Origin: Nitrospinae bacterium CG11_big_fil_rev_8_21_14_0_20_45_15
GTDB taxonomy: Bacteria > Nitrospinota > Nitrospinia > Nitrospinales > VA-1
DNA length: 64,000 bases
NCBI GenBank assembly: GCA_002787235.1
Contig: PCWG01000033.1
Location: 126,438-190,437 of the forward strand
Direction of reading: 5' to 3'
Positions 17,365-26,523 of the stretch are shown piece by piece (positions within the stretch are counted from its first letter, which is position 1; the number at the start of each line of letters is the position of its first letter). Both the position numbers and the translations under genes were made by a program. The notes below the pieces were generated by a model. It was not told where the DNA came from, made no database searches, and was given only the letters and a program-made list of their open reading frames with translations.

Positions 17365-18294
17365 CTAGGAAGTTTTTTCCGCAAACGCTTTGAGCAGAAG
17401 ACCTTCGCGCAAGCTGTACTCACTCACAGTTAACTGAGAGCAGGCAAAGGCCTTCAACGTCGCAAGGACGATGGCGGTTCCGACGATGATCAAATCTTCC
17501 CGGCCTTTTTCCAGAGCGGCGAGGCCGAGTCGCTCCTCTAAAGTTTTACGCATCAAATCTTCCTGAATCGCGTTGATTCTCTCCTGCTTTATGATTGCTC
17601 GGTGAATTTTTTCTGGATCGTAAGGAAAGATATTCTTATCGATAGCCGCCAGCGTGGTCACCGTTCCGGCGGTACCGATCACGCGCTCGGGTGTGAAGGT
17701 GTTCAGCTGTTCCCGGATTGCAGCGAGTTCTTGCTCAAGAAAATCAGTCAAAGCTGAATACTCTTTGGGGTCGGTGGGACTCCGGCTGATAAAGCGTTCA
17801 GTGAGTCGCACCACACCGAGTGACGATCCAAAGCTTTGTTTGACCTCTTTTCCTCGTGACAATATAAACTCCGTGCTTCCGCCACCGATATCAAAAGTCA
17901 GAGTGTCCTTTCCTTCATCCGGAATTTTCCAGAAAACACCGTCGAGAGTGAGTTGAGCTTCCTCTTTCCATGAAATCACGCAGACTTCAATCCCGGCATT
18001 TTTCGCTTTTGCAATGAACTCATCTTGGTTTTTTGCTTCGCGCACCGCACTGGTTGCAACAGCAAGTAAAGGCAAAGGCTCGTAGGCCATCAATTTCTTT
18101 TTGAAAGATTTCAGTTTTTCAATAGTGGCATCCATGCGATTGGTGCGTAAATACTTTTCTGTATTCATGCCCTCGCCGAGTCGGGTGATGGCGCGGATGG
18201 ATTCCAGCTCTCGAAACTCTCCATTGGAAGTTTTTTCTGCGATCAGCAAACGAATGGTATTGGAACCGATATCTATAGAGGCGGCACGGTTCAT
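17365..18294 (-). CDS. ppx: Exopolyphosphatase / guanosine pentaphosphatase family
   Basis: Hydrolyses polyphosphate or pppGpp. Motifs of the ASKHA fold are ASIDIGSNTIRLLIAE at the N-terminus, DIGGGSTEFI in the middle and GTAGTVTTLAAID. The length from the ATG at 18294 is 309 aa, typical of short Ppx/GppA proteins lacking the C-terminal HD domain. The start overlaps the stop of the upstream permease gene (ATGA), so the two are translationally coupled. A longer ORF to 18318 would add eight residues with no support. Confidence 0.9.
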   Translation of the reverse strand: MNRAASIDIGSNTIRLLIAEKTSNGEFRELESIRAITRLGEGMNTEKYLRTNRMDATIEKLKSFKKKLMAYEPLPLLAVATSAVREAKNQDEFIAKAKNAGIEVCVISWKEEAQLTLDGVFWKIPDEGKDTLTFDIGGGSTEFILSRGKEVKQSFGSSLGVVRLTERFISRSPTDPKEYSALTDFLEQELAAIREQLNTFTPERVIGTAGTVTTLAAIDKNIFPYDPEKIHRAIIKQERINAIQEDLMRKTLEERLGLAALEKGREDLIIVGTAIVLATLKAFACSQLTVSEYSLREGLLLKAFAEKTS

Positions 18295-19412
18295 ATACGT
18301 TTGTTCCCCACAGACCAAGGTAGAATGTATTCGCTGTCCAGCGTCAGCATGAGATAAAACCCCAGTGCCATAAATAGAAGATTGGGGCCCCAGGCGGCTA
18401 ACAGGGGACCAAAAGCACCACTGTGTCCGAGGGATATTCCCATCGCGTAAATGAAAGAAAAGAAAAAGCCCATGCCAAGGTTGACGCCCAGTGCAAATAA
18501 GGCTCCGCCGTGCCGGCTGGATTTTAGCGACAGGGGGATAGCCAATAAAGCCAACACAATACTGATGAAAGGATACGATATCTTAAAGTGTAGATCGACC
18601 CATTTATCGGTCATATCTTTGCCTTCGGTTGTCTTGGTTTGAATGGATTGATACATTTCACTCAGGCTGAGTTCTTCAGGTTTGATACGGATTTTTTCAA
18701 AGTCCTCTGGTACTTCCTGAACGGGAAAAAATCTTTCGTCAAAATATTCGGTCTGAAACAACCCGTCTTTTTTAAAGATTCGATAGGAGCCATTTTTGAA
18801 GAGCCATTTGTTTTCGCTCCATTGCGCTTGCTTGGCATCGATTCTCTTTTGAATGACATTGTGATCGTCGGTGAGGAAAATGCGTACCTGGAACATCTGA
18901 TTTTGATCGGGATCATAACGATCAATATTCCAAATGGCACCGTATTTTGATTTGAGCCATATCTGGTCCGTTTCGACAGCACCGTAGTGCATTTTTTGCC
19001 GGACCTTCACGTAGAATATATGGTTCATCCTTTTACTGGCTTCAGGGCGAATGTATTCACTACAGGCCAACACCAAAAGAGAGATCACTACGGATGCGCC
19101 AATGATAGGAAGCGTGATACCGGTAATGCCGATACCGCAAGCGCGCATGGCGGTCACTTCATTGTCACGCGCCAAAGTTGACAAGGTGATGGCGGTTGCA
19201 AGCAATACGGCTTGAGGTGCCATGTAAAACAAGATGTGCGGGATGCGGTACCAATAAAATAAAAGCAAATCGGATGTGGGTGCATTGCGGGAGAAAAACT
19301 CATCGAAGCGCTCAAAAAAATCAATGACCAAAAAGATGCTGATCAATCCGATGGCGGTGACCAAATAAGTCCAGATGAATTTTTTTAACACATACCATTT
19401 CAATAGGGACAT
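18291..19412 (-). CDS. lptG: LptF/LptG-family LPS export permease
   Basis: Inner-membrane permease of the lipopolysaccharide transport machine, which works with LptB and LptC. 373 residues with six predicted membrane spans: two before and one after AVLLATAITLSTLARDNEV, and three near the C-terminus (for example ISIVLALLAIPLSL). A periplasmic jellyroll-like domain lies between. The N-terminus LLKWYVLKKFIWTYLVT is typical of LptG. The partner LptF is not adjacent. ATGA overlap with ppx downstream. Confidence 0.85.
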   Translation of the reverse strand: MSLLKWYVLKKFIWTYLVTAIGLISIFLVIDFFERFDEFFSRNAPTSDLLLFYWYRIPHILFYMAPQAVLLATAITLSTLARDNEVTAMRACGIGITGITLPIIGASVVISLLVLACSEYIRPEASKRMNHIFYVKVRQKMHYGAVETDQIWLKSKYGAIWNIDRYDPDQNQMFQVRIFLTDDHNVIQKRIDAKQAQWSENKWLFKNGSYRIFKKDGLFQTEYFDERFFPVQEVPEDFEKIRIKPEELSLSEMYQSIQTKTTEGKDMTDKWVDLHFKISYPFISIVLALLAIPLSLKSSRHGGALFALGVNLGMGFFFSFIYAMGISLGHSGAFGPLLAAWGPNLLFMALGFYLMLTLDSEYILPWSVGNKRI

Positions 19413-19482
19413 CAGAAATCTCTGCTGGAATCAAATGAAAATAGAAATGCTTGTTATTTAATATTAATACAACTTTTGAATT

Positions 19483-20505
19483 TTATGCAGGTGTGAAATC
19501 CTGCAAGAGACGGCTGAGGCCGGAAAGTTCAGGTCTCCGGCTCAGTGCCTGATGTACATAATTCAAAGTAGGTGCTATGTATTGCAAGTAGCGATCGGAT
19601 TTTTTTTCGCACTTTTGAAAGGAAAAGGTTCCTATCGCCTTCAGATTACGCTGGATAGACATCCAATCAAAAATTTTTAGAAATTCTTCGCGATCCAACG
19701 TGTTCCCTTCAACTGAATGCAGTTCCAGAAAAAGGTCGATCATTTTGATCCGGAATGGCTCATCCAGCGTCACATAAGAGTCTCGCAATAGCGAGGCCAG
19801 ATCGTACTGGCAGGGGCCGAGACGGGCATCCTGAAAATCAATCCATATCAATTCATCGTTATGAACCATTAAATTCCGGGAATGAAAATCACGGTGTACA
19901 AAATACAGCGGTTGCTCGGAAAGAAGCTGGCATAAAGGCAAAAGTTCCTGGGCCCAGTTTTCCCGTTGTTTCGAAGACAGGGGTGTTTTGAGAAGCCCTT
20001 CAATGTAATGGGTGAGCATGAATTCCATTTCCCACATCAGTTTTTCGACATCGAATCTTCTTGTAAAAGGGGCATTGTGGGCTCGGGTTTGCAGTTGAAC
20101 CAATTCTGTAATGGCCTGAGAATAGAGTTTTTCTTGTTCATGGGGCATTGAAAGCAGACGATCCGACAAGGTTTCGTCACCGCAATCTTCTAAGTGCAGG
20201 AGTCCTTTTTCTGAGTCGATTTTATGGATTCGAGGCACTCGTAATTTGAGGTTTTGCAAATAACGTGAAATCTGTATAAAATCGTTGTCTCCGTTGGCGA
20301 TGGGAGACGAAAGTTGCATGATGACAATGGAACCGGGCTCGACATCGGCAGTACTAAAGGATATCCGAAAATATCTGCGATCGGAGGCGTCACCTGTCAT
20401 TGAAATGATTTCAGGCGTGCCTGATGTCTCTCCGAAGAGATCCTTTAACGATTCTTTGAGATAGGGGACATCAAACTTCGCAGTTGTTGGTAATGTGCTT
20501 TTCAT
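19483..20505 (-). CDS. Aminoglycoside-phosphotransferase-fold kinase (AmgK-like)
   Basis: 340-residue kinase of the APH/choline-kinase fold. It has the catalytic loop HRDFHSRNLMV and the metal-binding IDFQDARLGPCQYDLASLL. The N-terminus SMTGDASDRRYFRI matches cell-wall sugar kinases of the AmgK type, which phosphorylate N-acetylmuramate or N-acetylglucosamine in peptidoglycan recycling. The nucleotidyltransferase partner MurU is not in the window, so the substrate is inferred from similarity only. Confidence 0.75.
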   Translation of the reverse strand: MKSTLPTTAKFDVPYLKESLKDLFGETSGTPEIISMTGDASDRRYFRISFSTADVEPGSIVIMQLSSPIANGDNDFIQISRYLQNLKLRVPRIHKIDSEKGLLHLEDCGDETLSDRLLSMPHEQEKLYSQAITELVQLQTRAHNAPFTRRFDVEKLMWEMEFMLTHYIEGLLKTPLSSKQRENWAQELLPLCQLLSEQPLYFVHRDFHSRNLMVHNDELIWIDFQDARLGPCQYDLASLLRDSYVTLDEPFRIKMIDLFLELHSVEGNTLDREEFLKIFDWMSIQRNLKAIGTFSFQKCEKKSDRYLQYIAPTLNYVHQALSRRPELSGLSRLLQDFTPA

Positions 20506-20593
20506 GAACGGGCAGTGATTTTTAAAAAACCAATTGAAATTTGTTGCATCTTAACCCAAATGATTCATTCATTAATTCTCAGAAAGGAGAAAA

Positions 20594-20920
20594 ATGGCAA
20601 AACCAAGTTATCATATTTTTGTATGCACCAACGAGCGACCTCCGGGTCACCCCAAGGGTTCTTGCGCGCAGAGTGGCAGTCGCGAAATTCTAAATAAACT
20701 CGACATGGGATTGGAACAACGAGGCCTGTTCGGCAAAGTTTTTATTACCGGTACGACTTGTTTGGGGCCTTGTAGCATGGGACCGGCAATGGTTGTTTAT
20801 CCTGATGGCGTTTGGTATAGCAAAGTCACGGTTGCAGATGTAGACGAGATCCTTGACCAACATATTGTACAGGGAAAAAAAGTAGAACGTTTGGAAATTC
20901 CCGAAGCGATGTGGGGCTAA
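20594..20920 (+). CDS. [2Fe-2S] ferredoxin, thioredoxin-like fold
   Basis: 108 residues with the four cysteines of the thioredoxin-fold ferredoxin family: C11, C24, C56 and C60 (VCTNERPP, GSCAQSG, TTCLGPCSMGP). These proteins carry one [2Fe-2S] cluster and serve as soluble electron carriers. GAAAGGAG lies before the ATG. The last four bases overlap the end of engB on the opposite strand. No obvious redox partner is adjacent. Confidence 0.88.
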   Translation: MAKPSYHIFVCTNERPPGHPKGSCAQSGSREILNKLDMGLEQRGLFGKVFITGTTCLGPCSMGPAMVVYPDGVWYSKVTVADVDEILDQHIVQGKKVERLEIPEAMWG

Positions 20921-21576
20921 AACTCAAAATCCTCTTCATCCTCCTCAATCGCAGTTTCTTGCGATTGGGGAGATGGATCTTCTACAACTCCCATCATTGT
21001 ATATAGTTTGGCCCACAGCTCTTTTCGTCCCAGTCGGGCTTTGCTCGAATAGGTGACTATCCCGCCTCCTGCTTTGCTGTCTATGCCCATCCCTTCCAGA
21101 ATTGCACTGATGTGCTTTTTCCTTTTTGATGTTGGAACTTTGTCTGCTTTGGTGATCGCTAAAATATAAGGAATGTTGTTGGTTTCCAACCATTCCTTGA
21201 GGTTGATATCCAGCGGCCCCGGCTTTCTCCTCATATCGATAATAAAGATCACGCCCTTAAGAGTTTGCCTTTCCAGGAGGTAGTCTTCAATCATTTTTTG
21301 CCATGTTCGCTGTACTGCGGCCGGGACTTTGGCAAAACCGTAACCGGGCAGATCGGCGAAGAAAAAGGCATTGTTGATTTTGAAAAAATTGATCGTCTGT
21401 GTTTTTCCCGGAACTGAGCTGGTTTTCACCAGTTTCTTGCGATTGAGAAGCGAATTGATGAGTGATGATTTGCCGACGTTCGAGCGTCCGACAAAGGCGA
21501 CTTCGCTCAGGGATGCTTGCGGACATTGTTCGTTGTTGACTGCGGATGCGATGTATTCTGCCGAAAGTATTTTCAT
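20917..21576 (-). CDS. engB: Ribosome biogenesis GTPase EngB/YsxC
   Basis: Small GTPase needed for 50S assembly. G1 is GRSNVGKSSL, the G2 threonine lies in VPGKTQTINF, G3 is DLPGYG and G4 is TKAD. The core of about 195 residues is normal. It is followed by an acidic tail ending EEDEEDFEF, an extension not needed for the fold. The start overlaps the DUF1015 stop (ATGA). The 3' end overlaps the ferredoxin gene on the other strand by four bases. Confidence 0.93.
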   Translation of the reverse strand: MKILSAEYIASAVNNEQCPQASLSEVAFVGRSNVGKSSLINSLLNRKKLVKTSSVPGKTQTINFFKINNAFFFADLPGYGFAKVPAAVQRTWQKMIEDYLLERQTLKGVIFIIDMRRKPGPLDINLKEWLETNNIPYILAITKADKVPTSKRKKHISAILEGMGIDSKAGGGIVTYSSKARLGRKELWAKLYTMMGVVEDPSPQSQETAIEEDEEDFEF

Positions 21577-22874
21577 ATTTTGAGTGGATTTATAACCAAT
21601 CCTGAAAGGAGTTTAGGATAGAAGTAGGTGGCTTTCTGCGGCAGGCGAACTCCCGATTCTGCAAGGCGTCGAACATCTGCAACCGGAGTGGAATTGAGGA
21701 AAAATGCCAAATCGAATTCACCCGAATCGATTCGTTTTACAGTTTCCGCTCGGTCTACTTGATACGATATGAATTGTTGTTTGTCAGGTGCCCTGGTGTC
21801 GATTTTTAAAAGGGTGTTGATGGCAAGCGTGTGCAATTGTGCCACATCGAGTGCCTTGAGCATCGGAGATTCTTCACTGGCAAGCATGGGTAATATAGCG
21901 TCTGGATTTTTGACTTTCAGCAGATAAGCTTCGCCATTTCCGATGTAAGCGCAGAAAGTCCCCGACCTGTTTCCTTCTTTTTCCAATGCTCGCTTGATGT
22001 CTGTATCACGCGATTTTTGTCCAAGAGACAGAGGCTGAACGTCAAAATAGGATTCCGCATCTTTCAGGAATTTGGCAAGATCAAAGGGCACGGGTGTTTT
22101 TATCATACGGTGGATAGGATACACCGTGAGGCATTCGGACTCAAGGTTGGTCAAGAACATCATAACATAGGCAGAATCAGGAACATTGTCTCTATTTGCT
22201 TTGTAATAATCGAGCGCGGTCTCGTAGCGGTGGTGTCCATCGGCGATGACTATTTTTTTTTCTTTGAAAAGATCCGTCAGGGTCTGGGAAACAGATGGGT
22301 CGCTTGATTTCCAGAATCGATGGACAATGCCTTGATCTGCAATTTCTGCAAGGGCTGAATTTTTTGTTATTTCTTCGAAGATTTTATCACTGATTTTTTC
22401 GGGATCTGAATAAAGGCCAAAAATAGGGCTGAAATTGGCCTTGCATGCGTGTAACAAAGCCAAACGGTCCTGTTTGGCCTTTGCCAGTGTGAACTCGTGC
22501 GGGCAGATATTTCCTTGAGAAAAGTCCTCCAGCCGGACGCGCGCCAAAACCCCGATTCTGTGTTTGCGTGTGCCTTCAAAATCATATTCCTGCTGATAGA
22601 TGTAAAAACAGGCTTCGTTATCCTGAGTCAGCACCTTTTCACTTATCCATTGCTGGTAAAGTTTGGCGGAACGGGTATAGCGGTTGGAGCTCTCTGTATC
22701 CTCAGGAGTCTCTCTGTTCAAAATCAATCGTACGATATTGTATGGATTTATTTCGTAAAGTTCATCTTGAACAGCGGGCGAGATGACATCGTAGGGTGGT
22801 GCGATGACTTGATTGAAAGGTCCTGTCATTTCTGTATTGTATCTCAGACCTTTGAAAGGAACGACGTCTACCAT
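21573..22874 (-). CDS. DUF1015 family protein
   Basis: 433 residues with the DUF1015 signature: VPFKGLRYN and VIAPPYDVISPAVQDELYE at the N-terminus, then ADGHHRYETALDYYK in the middle and MMFLTNLESECLTVYPIHRM. The biochemical role is unknown; the family is widespread in anaerobic and marine bacteria and is sometimes called SerC-like without proof. Next gene downstream is engB with ATGA overlap. No signal peptide, so cytoplasmic. Confidence 0.85.
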   Translation of the reverse strand: MVDVVPFKGLRYNTEMTGPFNQVIAPPYDVISPAVQDELYEINPYNIVRLILNRETPEDTESSNRYTRSAKLYQQWISEKVLTQDNEACFYIYQQEYDFEGTRKHRIGVLARVRLEDFSQGNICPHEFTLAKAKQDRLALLHACKANFSPIFGLYSDPEKISDKIFEEITKNSALAEIADQGIVHRFWKSSDPSVSQTLTDLFKEKKIVIADGHHRYETALDYYKANRDNVPDSAYVMMFLTNLESECLTVYPIHRMIKTPVPFDLAKFLKDAESYFDVQPLSLGQKSRDTDIKRALEKEGNRSGTFCAYIGNGEAYLLKVKNPDAILPMLASEESPMLKALDVAQLHTLAINTLLKIDTRAPDKQQFISYQVDRAETVKRIDSGEFDLAFFLNSTPVADVRRLAESGVRLPQKATYFYPKLLSGLVINPLKI

Positions 22875-22958
22875 GAAAACCTCTTTTTATGTATCGTAAA
22901 AAATCAAATCAGTCTTCAGAAACAACTTGTGCAGAAAGTAATTGTTCCTTGCAGGGTC

Positions 22959-23417
22959 TCAAGCTCCCTCGCAATGGCACAGTTCTCGGATGTAGTTGAC
23001 GAGTCCGGTGATATCGGCGTCTTTGAGAGTGTTGCCCCAGGCGGGCATGCAAGGTGCTCTGCCAACGGCGAGGCCGCCCAGTTTGATGGCTTCGAACAAC
23101 TGTTGATCGGTTCTCGTTTCGAGATAGTCCGCTTTGGTATGGTTGCGTGGCGGCACGGCCAATTGCAAGGCATTCATGCCGTCACCTTTGCCTGTGATGC
23201 CGTGACATTGGGAACAATACCATTGATAGGTGTCGCGTGTTTTCTGCGAAACCGGCGCGGGTTTTACCACTTCGGGAGCAGGGACAAAAGTCTCGTGAGG
23301 AACCTCTGCGACGGTAGGGGGTGGTTCTCTATGGACGCTTTCATCGCTATCATTCGTACAAGCGGAGAGCGTAAGGAGAATGCTGGTCCCTAAAAATTTT
23401 AGCCAGATGCTCGTCAT
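22959..23417 (-). CDS. Monohaem cytochrome c lipoprotein
   Basis: 152 residues. The lipobox TLSAC puts a lipidated Cys at position 20, so it is membrane-tethered in the periplasm. A Pro/Val-rich linker follows, then a class I cytochrome c domain with CSQCHG (68-73) and the C-terminal MPAWGNTLKDADITGLVNYI, where the Met is the likely distal ligand. It ends with an unusual CHC before the stop. The start overlaps the upstream dihaem gene by four bases. It is the last gene of the multihaem operon and may hand electrons to a membrane or oxidase partner. Confidence 0.87.
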   Translation of the reverse strand: MTSIWLKFLGTSILLTLSACTNDSDESVHREPPPTVAEVPHETFVPAPEVVKPAPVSQKTRDTYQWYCSQCHGITGKGDGMNALQLAVPPRNHTKADYLETRTDQQLFEAIKLGGLAVGRAPCMPAWGNTLKDADITGLVNYIRELCHCEGA

Positions 23418-24070
23418 TTCATATTTTCCTTTTTAAGAGTCATTATGTATTGAACGAGTTTGATGGCAGTTTCCTGATCGAGATCAAAGCGAGGCATTCT
23501 GCCTTTACTGCGATATTTTTCTGGAGATTGAAGCCAGTTGAAAATCCATTGCGGTTGCAGTCGAGCCCCTGCGTTGAACAGGGAAGGGCCGGACTCACCG
23601 CCATGTGGTTTGCCAGCAAGATTGACACCTTTATGGCAGGCACTACAACTGAAATTTCTTTCAAAGAGAATTTTTGCCCTCACTTTTTTCCCTTTGGACA
23701 AAGGTTCGCCGAAATTAATGGGTGTTTCTGGTTCGAGAAGTTTGAGAGTCAAAAGAACATCTGCAACTTCATCCGCGACTTTTTCGGGTAAGGAAGGATG
23801 CGGTTGAGGAGTGATCGCTTTGGGGAAATCCATTCGACCGCTGTAGCCGTTGAGTCGGATGATGTGGGGATTGCGCAAAAATTCCCGCAACCAGGGCTCT
23901 TGAAATTTTTCACCAGCGTAAAAGAGATCGGGAGCGAGGTTTTGTTCTTTATCGCCAGAACTCAAACGGTGACATTGATCGCAATGATTTTCTTTTAACA
24001 GGCTAATATCTGCATGCGCATTGGTTGCCCAAAAAAACAGGACACAAATAAAAAGCCGATACAGGGTCAT
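23414..24070 (-). CDS. Dihaem cytochrome c
   Basis: 218 residues with a cleavable signal peptide (RLFICVLFFWATNAHA) and two haem motifs: CDQCH at 30-34 and CSACH at 142-146. Each is followed by a cytochrome-c-like domain, the second ending in RMPRFDLDQETAIKLVQYI with a Met that may be the sixth ligand. The spacing suggests two fused class I domains. ATGA overlaps join it to the multihaem gene upstream and the monohaem lipoprotein downstream. Probable periplasmic electron shuttle. Confidence 0.87.
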   Translation of the reverse strand: MTLYRLFICVLFFWATNAHADISLLKENHCDQCHRLSSGDKEQNLAPDLFYAGEKFQEPWLREFLRNPHIIRLNGYSGRMDFPKAITPQPHPSLPEKVADEVADVLLTLKLLEPETPINFGEPLSKGKKVRAKILFERNFSCSACHKGVNLAGKPHGGESGPSLFNAGARLQPQWIFNWLQSPEKYRSKGRMPRFDLDQETAIKLVQYIMTLKKENMK

Positions 24071-26523
24071 CGGAAATTCCCTTCATTGAAGAACGGTGTT
24101 TGACCGATTGGAGCGGTTTGTGTGGGCAGATTTTGAGGTTGCTGATCCTTGAGCAATTCCAGCTCCTGCTCAAGTTGTCTTTCCTTTCTGCGTCGTCGTG
24201 TGTCGTAGGGGAACTCGGTCCTTTGCAGAAGTCGAGGGAATTGGGATTCTTTCAGACTCAGAAATCGATAAGCGCGATAAGCATCGGTTGTTCCCAGTAA
24301 GGCCATGGCTTCCTCGGCATTTAAAAAACGTGCCAGACCGGGCGGGTAAGGAGTCTGCAGGGCGCGCCCGTCAGGGGTGATCATTTGTTTTATTTGGAAT
24401 GCCGGGTCGTAATTGGGGTCTGCATAAGATGCATCGCTGGCGATATTTTTCATTGTCGATTCACCGAGGCCTGCGGCTAATGAATTCTGGTGACAGCTTT
24501 CGCAGGGCCGGGCATTTTTTCTAATTGTATGAGGGGCATAGGGTCGCATCAGGAGACCGGGTTTGCCATCCTGCGTTTGGGACGCATGAAGTTTTGTGGT
24601 CCCTGATTCCTTTAGGAAATACTGGTAATGTGGTTTCATTATCGAATATTTGTCACGTGCATTTTTCCCAAGAATCATAATGTTCCATGCAGTTTCAATA
24701 AATGAGTTCCCACCTTTGACGCCAGATTCCTGCATGGCTTGTTCTTCGGAGCCGGGAGAGGGTGTTACGATCAATCCCCATTCGCTTGCCGTCCAGCGCG
24801 CATGGCAGGTGTGGCATTCGATTTTTTCCATGTGTCCTGTGGGGCGATGGCCTACGGGAACTTCTATATCTTTGAGCACCGGGATGATGTGACGGTGACC
24901 GGTTACTTTTGAATAAAGCACCCAGCGGTTTTTTTCTTTTTTAATATGATTTAAAACCCGACCGCTGGAAGTCGCTAGCAGGACATCGTCTTTTTTAATT
25001 TTCTGATCAAGATTGGGTGTCTCGGAAATTTGTTTCCAAATAGCCTTTGCTTTGGGATCATTGCTGGTCAGTTGAAACGATTCTGGCGGTTTAAGGTGTG
25101 TGCCGTGACAATCCTCGCAATGAATTCGTGTCTCTTCTGCAGGTGATGACTTGATTTCTTCTCCCGTGTGGCAGTCGATGCAGTGCATACCACGCTCTCG
25201 GTGGATGTCGGGCAATAATAATTGGTGTTCCCTGCCATGGAGTACGGGTTTTTCGCCTTCGACCGCTTTGCTTGAGGGAAGCGAAGCTTTTGCAAACCGT
25301 CCTTCAAACTCTGATCCCACACTGTTTTGACTGTGGCAAGTTTCGCATTGCAGGCTGGGAACGGCACGGGTGAATTTATGCAGTAACGGAAATCCACGCG
25401 GGTTTGTCTGACTTTGATCAGCGTATTTTTTTAAAAAACGATTGGAACGATTTTCTATTTCTTTGCGTTGGACATGTTGGATCGCCAGATCGTGACTCAA
25501 GGAACGACCGTCGCTTGCATACACCATGTGACATCCTGCACAGCCTTTAGCGCGATAGTCGCCGGGTCGATTCCAGCCTTTCGTGTCGAGATGGCATTGA
25601 CTGCATTTCGATTGAATGAATGTTTCTGCCTCTGGAGGTGTTGCAGTTTTTGGGGCAATGGTTGTTGTCTGATTTGCTGGAGTATCGGATGCTGGAGGCA
25701 AAACTTCGTTCAAATTTTCGTGTGATGGGCTAGACGTTGCCCAGGCGTAACGTACCGAATAGGCAATTGCAGAGGGTGTTGATTTTGCGGATCGGTTCAT
25801 TTTCTCAATTTGATCGGCATGGCACTTTCCACAAAATTCTTTAACGTGCTCGGGAGCGGAAGGGTTGGCGATAAGATCCGTGTGCGCGTCTTCAAAATTC
25901 TTTTTCCGCGAATTGCCTTTGTGGCATTTGCGACAGCTCCAGTTATGATTCTTATCGATGGCTTCGATGCCCTGATGACATGAAAGACAGCGTGAGTTTG
26001 GATCTTTGAATTCGATGTCCTTAAACAAATCTTTGATAGAAAAATTTGATTGTCGGTAATAGTTTTCTATGAATTTCCGCGAGTCGCCATAAGACTCAAA
26101 TTGGGTCCCTTCAACGGTAACACCTGGCTTGAGAATGCTTTGATAAGTACCTCCCGGACCGCGCAAGAAGGGAAAGGGGTCGAGCAGGTCTTCCGGTGTG
26201 ATAAAGGGTTTGTCTAATGCCTGTGGTGGCTGGGCCATTTCCTTTTCCAGAGGCTGGTAGGACGGGAGGATGTCGTTTTCGCGGATGATGGGGCTTTCAA
26301 ATGGACTGGCCTCATTGCCTGATGTGAAACCCTCTTGGATAGGATCTTTTTTTTCTTCGCCAGAAAAATCCCAAAATACATTGGATAGATTCTGGGCCAA
26401 CTGCATGGGTGATGCAGTTTCAATTTGCGCCAGACTCTGTGTTTGATCCTGGGCAAAAAGCAGGGTTCCCTGAAACAGGGTCACACTCAGCAAGAGAATG
26501 GTTATAAATCGAGTCGGTATCAT
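24067..26523 (-). CDS. Decahaem c-type cytochrome (MHC2)
   Basis: 818 residues with a signal peptide (FITILLLSVTLFQGTLLFA) and ten CxxCH motifs, in order CLSCH (179-183), CRKCH, CGKCH, CSQCH, CAGCH, CETCH, CIDCH, CEDCH, CHTCH and CESCH. Residues 27-170 and the last ~100 carry no haem. No membrane anchor is seen, so it is periplasmic or secreted. Haem order and flanking sequence match the 12-haem protein encoded just upstream, so the two are paralogues. Start and stop overlap neighbours by four bases. It is expected to move electrons; donor and acceptor are unknown. Confidence 0.9.
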   Translation of the reverse strand: MIPTRFITILLLSVTLFQGTLLFAQDQTQSLAQIETASPMQLAQNLSNVFWDFSGEEKKDPIQEGFTSGNEASPFESPIIRENDILPSYQPLEKEMAQPPQALDKPFITPEDLLDPFPFLRGPGGTYQSILKPGVTVEGTQFESYGDSRKFIENYYRQSNFSIKDLFKDIEFKDPNSRCLSCHQGIEAIDKNHNWSCRKCHKGNSRKKNFEDAHTDLIANPSAPEHVKEFCGKCHADQIEKMNRSAKSTPSAIAYSVRYAWATSSPSHENLNEVLPPASDTPANQTTTIAPKTATPPEAETFIQSKCSQCHLDTKGWNRPGDYRAKGCAGCHMVYASDGRSLSHDLAIQHVQRKEIENRSNRFLKKYADQSQTNPRGFPLLHKFTRAVPSLQCETCHSQNSVGSEFEGRFAKASLPSSKAVEGEKPVLHGREHQLLLPDIHRERGMHCIDCHTGEEIKSSPAEETRIHCEDCHGTHLKPPESFQLTSNDPKAKAIWKQISETPNLDQKIKKDDVLLATSSGRVLNHIKKEKNRWVLYSKVTGHRHIIPVLKDIEVPVGHRPTGHMEKIECHTCHARWTASEWGLIVTPSPGSEEQAMQESGVKGGNSFIETAWNIMILGKNARDKYSIMKPHYQYFLKESGTTKLHASQTQDGKPGLLMRPYAPHTIRKNARPCESCHQNSLAAGLGESTMKNIASDASYADPNYDPAFQIKQMITPDGRALQTPYPPGLARFLNAEEAMALLGTTDAYRAYRFLSLKESQFPRLLQRTEFPYDTRRRRKERQLEQELELLKDQQPQNLPTQTAPIGQTPFFNEGNFR

